From Exiguobacterium sp. SL-9 (GTDB lineage: Bacteria > Bacillota > Bacilli > Exiguobacteriales > Exiguobacteriaceae), in the NCBI RefSeq assembly GCF_004336985.1, contig NZ_SJUO01000004.1:248001-312000 (forward strand): a stretch of 64,000 nt of DNA, in the 5' to 3' direction. Below are positions 43,362 through 52,552 of the stretch, piece by piece. The notes under the pieces were generated by a model. The model saw only the letters and a program-made list of their open reading frames with translations, made no database searches and was not told where the DNA came from. Position numbers and translations under genes: made by a program. The stretch's first letter is position 1; each line of letters starts with the position of its first letter.

Positions 43362-44714
43362 CTACATCGGCGGCGCAAAAGCTTGCGTCTCCATGTTGAC
43401 GAATTTATTGTATTCTTTTCGGAACGAGAGTTTGACCGTCCCCGTCGGACCGTTACGCTGTTTGGCGATGATGATCTCGATCGTGTTGGCGTCTTCACTC
43501 TCTTTGTCGTAATAGTCATCCCGGTACAAGAACGCGACGATATCGGCATCTTGCTCGATCGCCCCGGATTCCCGGATATCTGACATCATCGGACGCTTGT
43601 CTTGACGGCTCTCAACACCACGTGAAAGCTGCGACAAAGCGATGACCGGTACTTGGAGCTCACGCGCGATCGCTTTGAGCGTCCGCGAGATCTCTGAGAC
43701 TTCTTGTTGCCGGTTCTCGCCTGGCTTACCGTTCCCGACGATGAGCTGCAAGTAGTCAATCATGATCATGCCGAGGCCATGCTCTTGTTTCAAGCGGCGG
43801 CACTTGGCCCGGATCTCGTTGACGCGAAGACCCGGTGTATCATCGATATAAATACCGGCTTGCGACAGCGATGACATGGCGAGCGAGAGCCGACCCCAGT
43901 CCTCGGCCTCGAGCCGTCCCGTCCGCAAGCGCTGGGCGTCGATATTGCCTTCCGCACAGAGCATCCGCATGACGAGTTGCTCGGCACCCATCTCCAAACT
44001 GAAGATGGCGACGTTCTCACCGGTACGGACGGCCACGTTTTGCGAGATGTTCAAGGCGAAGGCAGTCTTCCCGACGGAAGGACGGGCCGCGACGATGATG
44101 AGGTCGTTACGTTGGAAACCGGCCGTCATCTTGTCGAGATCGCTGAACCCGGTCGCGATACCGGTGATCTCCCCGCTCGATTGGTGCAGTTTTTCAATCG
44201 TCGAGTAGGCGTCCGATAAGACCGAGCCAATCGGATGGAAGCTCGACTGCCCTTTGCGTTGCGAAACTTTTAAAATATTCCGCTCGGCGTCTGACAGGAC
44301 GGCATCGACCTCGTCTTGGCGTTCATAGCCGTCCGAGACGATATTCGTCGCGGTCCGAATCAAGCGGCGGAGCGCCGCCTTTTGATCGACGACGTTCAAA
44401 TAATACCCGATGTTCCCGATGGCCGGAACCGCTTCGGCGATCTCCGCCAAGTAGTTCAATCCACCGATTTCATCGAGAATGCCTTGAGCTTGAAGTTCCG
44501 AACTGAGCGTGACCAAATCGACAAGTTCGCCGCGGTCGTTAATCTTCAGCATCGCCTCAAAGATCCGTTGATGGCTGACACGATAAAAGTCGTCCGGGTC
44601 GACCCGCTCCGAGGCCGTGATCAGCCGATCGGAATCGAGAATGACGGCCCCAAGGACAGCTTGTTCCGCTTCGACGCTATGTGGCGGGGTGTTGACTTGA
44701 ATCGCATCACTCAT
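43362..44714 (-). CDS. dnaB: replicative DNA helicase (DnaB; DnaC in B. subtilis)
   Basis: Hexameric helicase of the replication fork. In 450 residues: an N-terminal all-helical domain (PPHSVEAEQAVLGAVILD), then the RecA-like ATPase with ARPSVGKTAFALN, the DNA-binding loop region and IMIDYLQLI, KAIARELQVPVIALSQLSRGVE. Last of gdpP-rplI-dnaB, 18 bases after rplI. Confidence 0.96.
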   Translation of the reverse strand: MSDAIQVNTPPHSVEAEQAVLGAVILDSDRLITASERVDPDDFYRVSHQRIFEAMLKINDRGELVDLVTLSSELQAQGILDEIGGLNYLAEIAEAVPAIGNIGYYLNVVDQKAALRRLIRTATNIVSDGYERQDEVDAVLSDAERNILKVSQRKGQSSFHPIGSVLSDAYSTIEKLHQSSGEITGIATGFSDLDKMTAGFQRNDLIIVAARPSVGKTAFALNISQNVAVRTGENVAIFSLEMGAEQLVMRMLCAEGNIDAQRLRTGRLEAEDWGRLSLAMSSLSQAGIYIDDTPGLRVNEIRAKCRRLKQEHGLGMIMIDYLQLIVGNGKPGENRQQEVSEISRTLKAIARELQVPVIALSQLSRGVESRQDKRPMMSDIRESGAIEQDADIVAFLYRDDYYDKESEDANTIEIIIAKQRNGPTGTVKLSFRKEYNKFVNMETQAFAPPM

Positions 44715-44732
44715 ACGTTGTCTACCTCACCT

Positions 44733-45176
44733 TCACGCTTCTTGAACATGAACGTTTAACGAAGCCGTGACGTCATGATGCAACTTCACCGGCACTTTCG
44801 TGAACCCAAGCGCTTTGATTGGGTGCTCAAGCTCGATTTTACGCTTGTCGATCTTGTAGCCCATCCCTTTCAACGCTTCACCGATTTGCTTGCTCGTGAC
44901 CGATCCGAAGACGCGACCGCCCTCACCTGACTTCGTCTTGACGACGATCGTCTCTTTTTCAAGCTTGTCTTTCAACTGCTGGGCTTGCTTCAATTCCTCT
45001 TCGGCCGCTTCTTCAGCACGTCGTTCTTTCGCGGCGAACGCCTTCAAGTTACCTGGTGTCGCTTCGACCGCCAAGTTCTTTTTGAAGAGTACGTTCTTCG
45101 CATAAGCGTCCGCGACGTCCTTGACGTCACCCGCCTTACCTTGACCTTTTACATCTACTTTTAAAATGACTTTCAT
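44733..45176 (-). CDS. rplI: 50S ribosomal protein L9
   Basis: 147 residues with the L9 N-terminal domain ([21 protein letters not shown], ending ARN-like KN) joined by a long helix to the C-terminal domain with [13 protein letters not shown]. Start overlaps the gdpP stop by four bases (ATGA). Confidence 0.97.
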   Translation of the reverse strand: MKVILKVDVKGQGKAGDVKDVADAYAKNVLFKKNLAVEATPGNLKAFAAKERRAEEAAEEELKQAQQLKDKLEKETIVVKTKSGEGGRVFGSVTSKQIGEALKGMGYKIDKRKIELEHPIKALGFTKVPVKLHHDVTASLNVHVQEA

Positions 45177-47164
45177 TCAGAATCCTCTCCCTCTGTTTCA
45201 TCTGTCATATAATGATCAATCGCTTCTTGTAACAACGTTTTCGCCTGTTCCCGGCTCACGTTCAATTGCGTCGCCGCGTTCGTCAAATGACCGCCCCCGT
45301 CCAGCATCTCCATGATGACTTGGACGTTGACATCGCCGAGCGAACGCGCACTGATTCCGGTCCGACCGTCTGGCAAGACGGCGATGACGAACGACGCTTT
45401 GACACCCTCCATGTTGAGGAGTTGATCGGCCGATTGGGCGATCAATACTTGATGATGCGCCTCGTCGTCTGAGGCGACGGCAATCGCCATACCTCCGGAA
45501 TAGATGTCCGTATTTTCGAGAATATGGGACTGCTCGATATACGAATCGAGGTCTTGGCGCATGAAGTGCTGAACGAGCACGGTGTCGGCCCCTTGAATCC
45601 GGAGGAAAGAAGCAGCATCAAACGTCCGCGACCCTGTCCGTAAAGTAAATCCTTTCGTGTCGACCACCATACCAGCGAGGAGTGACGTCGCCTCTAAAAT
45701 CGATAGCTTGCGCGTACCAGCCTGATACTCAATCAACTCCGTCACGAGTTCGCACGTCGAGGACGCGTACGGTTCCATGTAGACGAGGACCGGGTCTTCG
45801 ATGAACTCTTCACCGCGGCGATGGTGGTCGATGACGACGACCCGTTCCGCACGGTCTAAAATATCCCGCGAGATGACGAGGGACGGCCGGTGTGTATCGA
45901 CGACGACGAGGAGCGTCTGTTCGTCGATGAGCGGTTGGGCCTCGAACTCGGTCAAGAAGCGGCTATATAGCTCTTCGTCGTTCTCGACTTCATGGACGAG
46001 CCGCTGAATTCCCACGCTCGTCTCACCGGCGGGGATGACGACATACGCCTCGCGTCCGACAAATTCGGCCAGTTTCATGATTCCAATCGAGGCTCCAAGT
46101 GAGTCCATATCCGGATTTTTATGCCCCATGATCAGGACACGGCTCGACTCACGAATCAAATCGCGCATCGAGTTCGAGATGACGCGGGCCCGAACCCGAG
46201 TCCGTTTCTCGGTCGGGTTCGTCTTACCGCCGAAAAAGCGAACTTTTCCGTTATGACGTTTGACGACGACTTGGTCCCCGCCGCGACCGAGCCCTAAATC
46301 GAGGCTCGATTGCGATAAATTCCCAAGTTCCGTCAACGTCGTTTCTCCACAACCGATGCCGATGGAGAGTGTAAGTGGAATTTTATGTTCTTTCGTCGCC
46401 TCGCGGACCTCATCGAGAATCGAGAAGCGATTGTTCTCAAGTTCAGAGAGCGTCCGTTCGTTCATGACGAGGAAGAAACGGTCGGCTGCCGTTCGGCGCA
46501 TATAAACGTAGTATTTTTGAGCCCACTGGTTCAATAGGACGGTCACCCGTCGATTGATTTCACTCCGCACCTGTTCATCGACGGCGGTCGACATCTCATC
46601 GTAGTTATCTAAGTATAAAACCCCGATCACCGTCTGTGTTTCCGAGTATTTTTGTTCAATCTCTGCTTCATCCGTCATATCGAACAAGTAAAGGGTTTGA
46701 TATTCCTTGTTATAGAGGACTCGATAGACGCGGTCCCCGACTTCGATGGTCGCTTCATCCTCTTCTTCCTCAATCAACTCGGTGAACGCCGAGTGAATCG
46801 AGTCGATCGAGATCCCAAGTTCCATCTCGAGCTCGAAGATGAGCCGAGACTGTTCATTGAACCAGCTGATGCGACGCGCTTCGTCGAAGACGAGAATCCC
46901 GATCGGCATGCTGGTGAGCGCCTCTTTCCCGACGTCTTCGATTCGATGCGACAAAGAATGGACGTATTGTTCCCATGCCTTACGCTCTCGTCGAATCGTC
47001 ACTTGCTGATAGATGAAATAAATCAGCGTGCCCACGAACAGGGTGATTGCCGCCACAATGCTGTAGAACGCCAATCCTAACGCGACGAGCAGTCCAATCA
47101 CATATGGGACGGCGTGACGCGCGTACTGGTTCTTCACTGATGTTATTGCTTCACCACTGTGCAT
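45173..47164 (-). CDS. gdpP: cyclic-di-AMP phosphodiesterase GdpP
   Basis: Degrades c-di-AMP at the membrane. In 663 residues: two N-terminal membrane segments (about 18-55), a degenerate PAS domain, a degenerate GGDEF domain, then DHH with [10 protein letters not shown] and [10 protein letters not shown], and DHHA1 with the glycine-rich [20 protein letters not shown] lies five bases before the ATG. The B. subtilis yybS gene that usually precedes it is absent here. Confidence 0.95.
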   Translation of the reverse strand: MHSGEAITSVKNQYARHAVPYVIGLLVALGLAFYSIVAAITLFVGTLIYFIYQQVTIRRERKAWEQYVHSLSHRIEDVGKEALTSMPIGILVFDEARRISWFNEQSRLIFELEMELGISIDSIHSAFTELIEEEEDEATIEVGDRVYRVLYNKEYQTLYLFDMTDEAEIEQKYSETQTVIGVLYLDNYDEMSTAVDEQVRSEINRRVTVLLNQWAQKYYVYMRRTAADRFFLVMNERTLSELENNRFSILDEVREATKEHKIPLTLSIGIGCGETTLTELGNLSQSSLDLGLGRGGDQVVVKRHNGKVRFFGGKTNPTEKRTRVRARVISNSMRDLIRESSRVLIMGHKNPDMDSLGASIGIMKLAEFVGREAYVVIPAGETSVGIQRLVHEVENDEELYSRFLTEFEAQPLIDEQTLLVVVDTHRPSLVISRDILDRAERVVVIDHHRRGEEFIEDPVLVYMEPYASSTCELVTELIEYQAGTRKLSILEATSLLAGMVVDTKGFTLRTGSRTFDAASFLRIQGADTVLVQHFMRQDLDSYIEQSHILENTDIYSGGMAIAVASDDEAHHQVLIAQSADQLLNMEGVKASFVIAVLPDGRTGISARSLGDVNVQVIMEMLDGGGHLTNAATQLNVSREQAKTLLQEAIDHYMTDETEGEDSE

Positions 47165-47272
47165 GTGTGCCTCCTAAAATGAGTGGTATTCCACCCATGA
47201 TGTCTAAATGGTTTCTGCTCTATCATACCATATCCGCCCGTTTCACTTACACTCCAACATCGGCTCAGAAAA

Positions 47273-47301
47273 CAAAAAACGACCTATCCCGAGGGATAAG
47301 C
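47273..47301 (-). terminator. terminator of rpsF-ssb-rpsR
   Basis: CTTATCCC pairs with GGGATAGG (one G:T-type mismatch) around TC, followed on the minus strand by TCGTTTTTTG. Confidence 0.75.
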
Positions 47302-47314
47302 CGTGTGTCAAAAA

Positions 47315-47545
47315 TTACTCTGCAACGTATGGAAGCAAAGCCATTTGACGTGAGCGCTTGATAGCGACAGTAAGTGGACGTTGGTATTTCGCTGAAGTAC
47401 CAGTCACACGACGTGGAAGAATTTTACCACGCTCCGAAACGAAGCGTTTGAGCAATTCTACGTCTTTATAATCGATATGAGTGATGTTGTTCGACGTAAA
47501 GAAACATACTTTACGACGACGACGACCTCCTGGACGACGTGCCAT
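47315..47545 (-). CDS. rpsR: 30S ribosomal protein S18
   Basis: 76 residues; the basic N-terminal [14 protein letters not shown], the core [25 protein letters not shown] in part, and RQMALLPYV are typical of bS18. Third gene of rpsF-ssb-rpsR, the standard order. Confidence 0.97.
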   Translation of the reverse strand: MARRPGGRRRRKVCFFTSNNITHIDYKDVELLKRFVSERGKILPRRVTGTSAKYQRPLTVAIKRSRQMALLPYVAE

Positions 47546-47585
47546 GTGAAGACCTCCTTTTTAGTTTAGTTTCGAATCGATGCGA

Positions 47586-48095
47586 TCAAAATGGCAGATC
47601 GTCATCCGATAAGTCGATTTTTCCGCCGCCCGAGAACGGATCGGCTTCAAAACCTTTGTTTGAGTTCGAGGACTGAGATGAAGTCGAAGAAGCGGCTGCG
47701 CCCCATCCTGACCCACTTGACTCACCACCACCGAAGACATCTCCAGCCGGTGCTGTATCACGTTGCGTTGAAGCACCGCGTGGTTCAAGGAAGCGTACGC
47801 TATCGGCTACGACTTCTGCCCGGTAACGACGTTGGCCATCTTGACCTTCGTAACTACTGATTTGAAGGCGACCGTCTACGCCGGCCATGCTGCCTTTTTT
47901 CAAATATTGTGCTACGTTCTCTGCTTGTTTGCGCCAAACGACACAATCAATAAAGTCCGCCTCGCGCTTCCCATCTTGTCCAGTGAATGGACGATCGCAA
48001 GCGAGAGTGAAGCGAGTTACGGCAATCCCGCTCTGCGTATAACGCATTTCCGGATCACGTGTCAATCGACCAACTAACACAACTCGGTTAATCAT
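47586..48095 (-). CDS. ssb: single-stranded DNA-binding protein
   Basis: 169 residues: OB-fold ([38 protein letters not shown]), a Gly/Ser-rich linker and the acidic C-terminal tip DDDLPF that recruits replication proteins. ATG 48095 has GGGGAGC upstream; the frame extends seven codons further but lacks an RBS. Confidence 0.96.
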   Translation of the reverse strand: MINRVVLVGRLTRDPEMRYTQSGIAVTRFTLACDRPFTGQDGKREADFIDCVVWRKQAENVAQYLKKGSMAGVDGRLQISSYEGQDGQRRYRAEVVADSVRFLEPRGASTQRDTAPAGDVFGGGESSGSGWGAAASSTSSQSSNSNKGFEADPFSGGGKIDLSDDDLPF

Positions 48096-48132
48096 CTCAA
48101 AGCTCCCCTTTCGCAATATGAAGCGTTAAGAA

Positions 48133-48420
48133 TTAACGCTCGTCTTTAGTTGTCATTTGACGGACAACGTCATCAGAGATCTTCATGAGACGCTCTGTTT
48201 CTTGAATCGCTTTAGGCTCAGCAGTGATGTTGAGAAGAACGTAGTGTCCTTCGCGCATCTTGTTGATTTCGTAAGCGAGACGACGTTTACCCATGTCTGT
48301 TGTTTTGTCAACAGTACCACCGTTTTCAGTGATGACGTTGTTGAAGCGTTCGATCAAAGCTTTCTTCGCTTCCTCATCAACTGATGGACGGATAATGTAA
48401 AGAAGTTCGTATTTACGCAT
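48133..48420 (-). CDS. rpsF: 30S ribosomal protein S6
   Basis: 95 residues; MRKYELLYIIRPSVDEE, KTTDMGKRRLAYEINKMREGHY and the C-terminal DDVVRQMTTKDER are typical of bS6. First gene of rpsF-ssb-rpsR, with a hairpin leader likely used for S6:S18 autoregulation. Confidence 0.97.
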   Translation of the reverse strand: MRKYELLYIIRPSVDEEAKKALIERFNNVITENGGTVDKTTDMGKRRLAYEINKMREGHYVLLNITAEPKAIQETERLMKISDDVVRQMTTKDER

Positions 48421-48447
48421 TATCTTTCACCTCCTCTTGGACTAACG

Positions 48448-48468
48448 GCTCCTACCGGTTGTAGGAGC
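48448..48468 (-). promoter_or_regulatory. rpsF leader hairpin, S6:S18-type
   Basis: On the minus strand GCTCCTAC pairs with GTAGGAGC around AACCG. The CCG in or beside the loop is the element recognised by the S6:S18 complex in known rpsF leaders. It lies about 28 bases before the rpsF start. The family is known; assignment here is by position and the CCG loop. Confidence 0.6.
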
Positions 48469-48550
48469 AAGGAGCAAACAATTGTTTTACTCACGTCATA
48501 ATATACTATCAAACTTCTGTTCATTTTACAATACGTTTCCGTAAAATGGC

Positions 48551-49651
48551 TTAAACGTTGAAACGGAACGTGACCACGTCGCCATCTTGGAAGACGTACT
48601 CTTTCCCTTCCGAGCGAAGCTTCCCTTGTTCTTTGACGGCCGTCATGTTGCCGGCAGCAGACAAATCTTCATACGCGACGACTTCGGCACGGATGAATCC
48701 ACGTTCGAAGTCAGAGTGAATGACGCCCGCACATTGTGGAGCTTTCATGCCTTGCTTGAACGTCCAAGCACGTACTTCTTTCTCGCCCGCCGTGAAGTAT
48801 GTCGCGAGACCGAGCGTCGAGTAAGCGGCACGGATCAATTGATCGAGTCCAGACTCCTCGATGCCGAGATCTTGCAAGAACTCAAGGCGTTCTTCTGGTT
48901 CAAGCTCCGAGATTTCCTCTTCGATACGGGCACAGATGACAATCACTTTCGCCCCTTCTGTCGCCGCGTGTTCACGAACCGCTTGGACGTATGGGTTTTG
49001 ATCGGCATCCGCCACTTCGTCTTCGCTGACGTTCGCGACGTAAAGCATCGGCTTCATCGTGAGCAACTGGAAGTGTTTGACGATGGCGAGTTGGTCTTCT
49101 GTCAATTCAGCGACACGGGCCGGACGCTCCGATTCAAGAATCGCTTGAACGATTTCGAGCGCCTCAAGTTCTTGGGCCGCCCCTTTATCTTTCGATTTGA
49201 CCATTTTTTGGACACGCGTGATGCGTTTCTCGACCAATTCGAGGTCAGCCAAAATCAACTCGAGGTTAATTGTCGTGATGTCATCGATTGGTGAGACTTT
49301 ACCTGCCACGTGCGTGATGTTGTCATCTTCAAAGCAACGGACGACTTGGCAAATTGCATCGACTTCGCGGATGTTGGCCAAGAACTTGTTTCCGAGTCCT
49401 TCTCCTTTTGACGCGCCTTTCACGATTCCGGCGATATCTGTAAATTCAAAAGCGGTCGGTACGGTTTTCTTCGGTTTGACGAGTTCCGTCAATCGGTCAA
49501 GACGCGCATCCGGTACTTCAACGACCCCAACGTTCGGGTCGATCGTGGCGAACGGATAGTTGGCTGCTTCTACACCGGCTTGCGTGATGGCGTTAAATAA
49601 TGTCGATTTCCCGACGTTCGGTAATCCGACGATTCCTGCTGTTAATCCCAC
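48551..49651 (-). CDS. ychF: ribosome-associated ATPase YchF
   Basis: An Obg-family P-loop protein that prefers ATP and binds ribosomes. In 366 residues: GLPNVGKSTLFN, FTDIAGIVKGASKGEGLGNKF, the coiled-coil insertion and the C-terminal TGS domain. GTG start at 49651 with GAGGAGG upstream. The Noc-binding site lies 22 bases further upstream. Confidence 0.95.
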   Translation of the reverse strand: MGLTAGIVGLPNVGKSTLFNAITQAGVEAANYPFATIDPNVGVVEVPDARLDRLTELVKPKKTVPTAFEFTDIAGIVKGASKGEGLGNKFLANIREVDAICQVVRCFEDDNITHVAGKVSPIDDITTINLELILADLELVEKRITRVQKMVKSKDKGAAQELEALEIVQAILESERPARVAELTEDQLAIVKHFQLLTMKPMLYVANVSEDEVADADQNPYVQAVREHAATEGAKVIVICARIEEEISELEPEERLEFLQDLGIEESGLDQLIRAAYSTLGLATYFTAGEKEVRAWTFKQGMKAPQCAGVIHSDFERGFIRAEVVAYEDLSAAGNMTAVKEQGKLRSEGKEYVFQDGDVVTFRFNV

Positions 49652-49672
49652 TTGTATTTCCTCCTCATCCGG

Positions 49673-49686
49673 CTTTCCCGGGAAAT
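49673..49686. promoter_or_regulatory. Noc-binding site (NBS)
   Basis: CTTTCCCGGGAAAT matches the B. subtilis NBS consensus ATTTCCCGGGAAAT at 13 of 14 positions and is palindromic in its core. It lies in the ychF leader, about 3 kb from noc. Noc spreads from such sites to the membrane and keeps FtsZ off the nucleoid. Confidence 0.78.
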
Positions 49687-49803
49687 GTTGATCCGTCTGT
49701 GGAGTGGGTACGTTCAGTACACCACACCGTCACATCCTTCACAATTATAGTTAGTCCTCGATTAAACCGCAACTCACGGTTGTAACATAGAGAAGAACGC
49801 CAC

Positions 49804-50007
49804 TTAGTCAGCGGCGTTCTCTTGTGGAAGCACTTTTTTCAATCGCTTATCGAAGTCTCGGCGTGGCATGAGTACGCTTGCCCCGCAGCCTTGACACTTG
49901 ATGCGAATATCCATCCCGACCCGAGTCACCTGCCAACGGTTCGTCTGACACGCATGCGGTTTCTTCATTTCTACAAAATCGTTTAATTCATACGATTTAG
50001 CCTGCAT
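49804..50007 (-). CDS. DUF951 small zinc-ribbon-like protein
   Basis: 67 residues: FVEMKKPHACQTNRWQV and IKCQGCGASVLMPRRDF are diagnostic of DUF951 (YyzM of B. subtilis), with cysteines set for metal binding. The start overlaps the mscS-family stop by 11 bases, so the two are co-translated. A GC-rich hairpin (AGAACGCC/GGCGTTCT) overlaps the stop and may act as terminator. Confidence 0.88.
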   Translation of the reverse strand: MQAKSYELNDFVEMKKPHACQTNRWQVTRVGMDIRIKCQGCGASVLMPRRDFDKRLKKVLPQENAAD

Positions 50008-50935
50008 TTTCGGGCGCTCCTTTAGTCGATGTAGTTGGCGGCATCATGACGGTCCGCGGATACGGAATCTCGATTCCGCGCTCATCCAATCCGGCCTTCA
50101 ACTCTTTATGCAAAATTCTCCCGGCCGCGAAATGTTGCGTCGGTGGAACTTCAGCCATAAGACGATAAACGACTTCTGATGGTCCGAGCGACTGGACGCC
50201 GGCGAGCGTGATCGGCTCGATGAACAAATCGTGATACTTCTCTTCGACCGTCTTCGCAATCTCTTTCAACGCCTTCTCGACTTTGCCCATATCTTCTTCA
50301 TAGGCGACACCGATGTCGACGACCGCGACGCTATTCTCGAGCGAGTAGTTCGTCACTTGCATGATCTGTCCGTTCGGGATGATCGTCACTTGTCCGTTCA
50401 ACCCTTTCAACTTCGTCGTCCGAATCCCGACTTCGATGACGGTCCCGTCGACTTGTTGATTCAAATTGACGTAATCCCCGTTTTTGTACTGATTCTCAAA
50501 AATGATGAAGGCGCCCGTAATGACGTCTTTCACCAAGTTCTGTGCCCCGAACGAGATGGCGAGACCAGCAACCCCGGCCGATGCGATCAACCCGGCGATA
50601 TTGACACCGAACTGACCGAGCACCGTCAAAATCATAATCAGGCCAAGCACGTAACGAATCGTGTTTTGAGCCAGTTTCGACAACGTCTCATTTTGACGTT
50701 GGGCGACGATATTATCTTCTTTGATTTTACGTAATGCGAACACGCGCTGGACCATCGATGTCAAAATGCGTGACGCCACATAAAGCGCCAAGATGATGAG
50801 TGCGACACCCGTCAATTTAATGCCAAGGCCGATCCACATCTCCGTGTCTTGGAAATAGGCGACGAACCGATTGACGTTATCAATCGTCTCGTCTGCCACC
50901 GTACTTAAGTCTGTATCTGTATTTTGTGAAGCCAT
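49997..50935 (-). CDS. mechanosensitive channel, MscS family
   Basis: 312 residues: three membrane segments in the first half (about 40-62, 90-108, 115-140), the pore-lining glycine/alanine helix (AGLIASAGVAGLAISFGAQNLV), the beta domain with FIIFENQYKNGDYV and a C-terminal cytosolic domain. ATG 50935 has GAGGTG upstream. Releases solutes on hypo-osmotic shock. Matches the position of the B. subtilis gene downstream of yyaC. Confidence 0.9.
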   Translation of the reverse strand: MASQNTDTDLSTVADETIDNVNRFVAYFQDTEMWIGLGIKLTGVALIILALYVASRILTSMVQRVFALRKIKEDNIVAQRQNETLSKLAQNTIRYVLGLIMILTVLGQFGVNIAGLIASAGVAGLAISFGAQNLVKDVITGAFIIFENQYKNGDYVNLNQQVDGTVIEVGIRTTKLKGLNGQVTIIPNGQIMQVTNYSLENSVAVVDIGVAYEEDMGKVEKALKEIAKTVEEKYHDLFIEPITLAGVQSLGPSEVVYRLMAEVPPTQHFAAGRILHKELKAGLDERGIEIPYPRTVMMPPTTSTKGAPENAG

Positions 50936-51104
50936 GTTGTCACCTCTAAAGTTATAGATTCTCACTCATCAAACCATAATTGACGACTTTTCTCAAACGC
51001 TACATCCCGACGTTATAAGTTTTGATGTTCCGGGAATGGGATAATACGATGTCATTCCGCAATTGCAACTAGACGCAGACAGCTTAGAAGAGAGGATGAG
51101 ATTC

Positions 51105-51731
51105 ATGCCGTTTCGCCTAAAACCTCATAAACCATACTCTTTCTTCATCGAACATACCGAACGGAGTGGATCCAAGCTCTTTGCCGATCAACTGCACGAC
51201 CAGTTGGCAAAAGAGACGCATCGTCCGATTGTCCTCGTTTGTATCGGCTCCGACCGTTCAACCGGTGATTCCCTCGGACCGCTTGTCGGAACGTTCCTCG
51301 AAGAACGGTCCGTTCGCAATATCCATGTTTACGGCACACTGACGAAACCGGTCCATGCCCTGAACCTCGTCGAGACGCTCCACGAGGTGCAGACACGCTT
51401 CCACCGTCCCCTCATCATCGCGATCGACGCCTGTCTGGGCCGATTGTCGAGTGTCGGGTATATTTTCTTTTCGGAAGGACCGCTCGCTCCCGGCGCCGGT
51501 GTCCAAAAAGAACTCCCTTCGGTCGGTGAGTACAATATTAAAGCTGTCGTCAATGTGAGCGGCTTCATGGAAATGATGATTTTGCAAAACACGCGCTTAC
51601 ATCTCGTCTATGAGTTGGCCCGTTTCATCACCGATGGCTTCGCCGAATTCGACTCACGAATCGGACGGCTCCCTCAAGAAGAAGCGGCCATTACTCGGCT
51701 ACGTCAATCCCGCGACGAATCGAAATCTTGA
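51105..51731 (+). CDS. yyaC: YyaC (DUF1256) family protein
   Basis: 208 residues; VCIGSDRSTGDSLGPLVGTFL, AIDACLGR and the S-V-G-x-I region (LGRLSSVGYIFFSEGPLAPGAGV) identify DUF1256, whose members are sporulation-linked (related to germination protease). Its 3' end overlaps parB by 28 bases in convergent orientation. Start ATG 51105 is nine bases from GAGAGG; ATG 51096 is too close to it. Confidence 0.87.
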   Translation: MPFRLKPHKPYSFFIEHTERSGSKLFADQLHDQLAKETHRPIVLVCIGSDRSTGDSLGPLVGTFLEERSVRNIHVYGTLTKPVHALNLVETLHEVQTRFHRPLIIAIDACLGRLSSVGYIFFSEGPLAPGAGVQKELPSVGEYNIKAVVNVSGFMEMMILQNTRLHLVYELARFITDGFAEFDSRIGRLPQEEAAITRLRQSRDESKS

Positions 51732-52486
51732 GGCGATAAAAGTGTCAACAGATGCTCCAAATCATCTTGTGAGAAATACTTCAGTTCAAGCACGCCCCCT
51801 TTTCGACGCGGGCGAATCGACACATCCATTTGAAGACGTTCCGCTAGTACCGCCTCGACGGCTTCCACGTCGGCGTCCGAGCGCTTGAGCGTCTTTTTTT
51901 CGATGCGTTCTTTTTGTAAGTAGCGCTCGAGCCGTCGAACCGTCCACTGCTCGGTGATGACGCGACGAGCGATCTGTTCCATGGCTTGAGCCGATTTCAT
52001 GCCTGTAATGGCACGTGCGTGTCCCATCGTCAATTCGCCGATCATGACCGCATGTTGGACCGCACTCGGCAACCGGAGCAGTCTGAGACTGTTCGTCACG
52101 TGGCTCCGACTTTTCCCAACGCGTTCGGCAAGGTGTTGCTGCGTCAACCCGAGCGTTTGCATCAACTGCTCGTAGGCAAGCGCCTCTTCAATCGCATTCA
52201 AGTCGGCTCGTTGAATGTTCTCAATCAAGGCCAGTTCCATGACGCGGTCCGAGTCGGCTGTCACGATCAGCGCCGGGATGTCCGCTTTGCCGGCTAACTT
52301 CGCAGCTTGAAATCGGCGTTCCCCGGCAATGATCTCATAAAATCCGCTCGCTTTACGGACGACGATTGGTTGCAACACACCGTAACGCTCAATCGACTGT
52401 CTGAGTTCGTCTAACTTTTCCGGCTCAAACTGTTTGCGGGGTTGGTTCGGGTTCGGGCGAATATGATTGATTGGTAACCGTTCCAT
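51704..52486 (-). CDS. parB: ParB/Spo0J chromosome-partitioning protein, N-terminally short
   Basis: Binds parS, spreads and loads SMC. 260 residues with the CTPase/NTD motifs GERRFQAAKLAG and ENIQRADLNAIEEALAY, the HTH QQHLAERVGKSRSHVTNSLRLL and a C-terminal dimerisation region. The protein starts MERLPINHIRPNPNQPRKQF, directly at the ParB domain; the 15-25 residue tail (KGLGKG-type) used by Spo0J to stimulate ParA is missing. GGAGG stands seven bases before this ATG, and no start codon is present in frame for the eight codons upstream, so this is the real start. ParA is absent. Confidence 0.93.
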   Translation of the reverse strand: MERLPINHIRPNPNQPRKQFEPEKLDELRQSIERYGVLQPIVVRKASGFYEIIAGERRFQAAKLAGKADIPALIVTADSDRVMELALIENIQRADLNAIEEALAYEQLMQTLGLTQQHLAERVGKSRSHVTNSLRLLRLPSAVQHAVMIGELTMGHARAITGMKSAQAMEQIARRVITEQWTVRRLERYLQKERIEKKTLKRSDADVEAVEAVLAERLQMDVSIRPRRKGGVLELKYFSQDDLEHLLTLLSPQDFDSSRD

Positions 52487-52517
52487 CCTGATTCCTCCAT
52501 TCCATCTAATTGCTACA

Positions 52518-52552
52518 AAAAAAGCACGGGCTCACTTTTGTGGCCGTGCTTT
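52518..52552 (-). terminator. terminator embedded in the end of noc
   Basis: AAAGCACGG pairs with CCGTGCTTT, followed by seven T on the minus strand. The stem's first arm is coding (the final K-A-R-P-Q-K), so noc and its terminator overlap. Confidence 0.82.
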
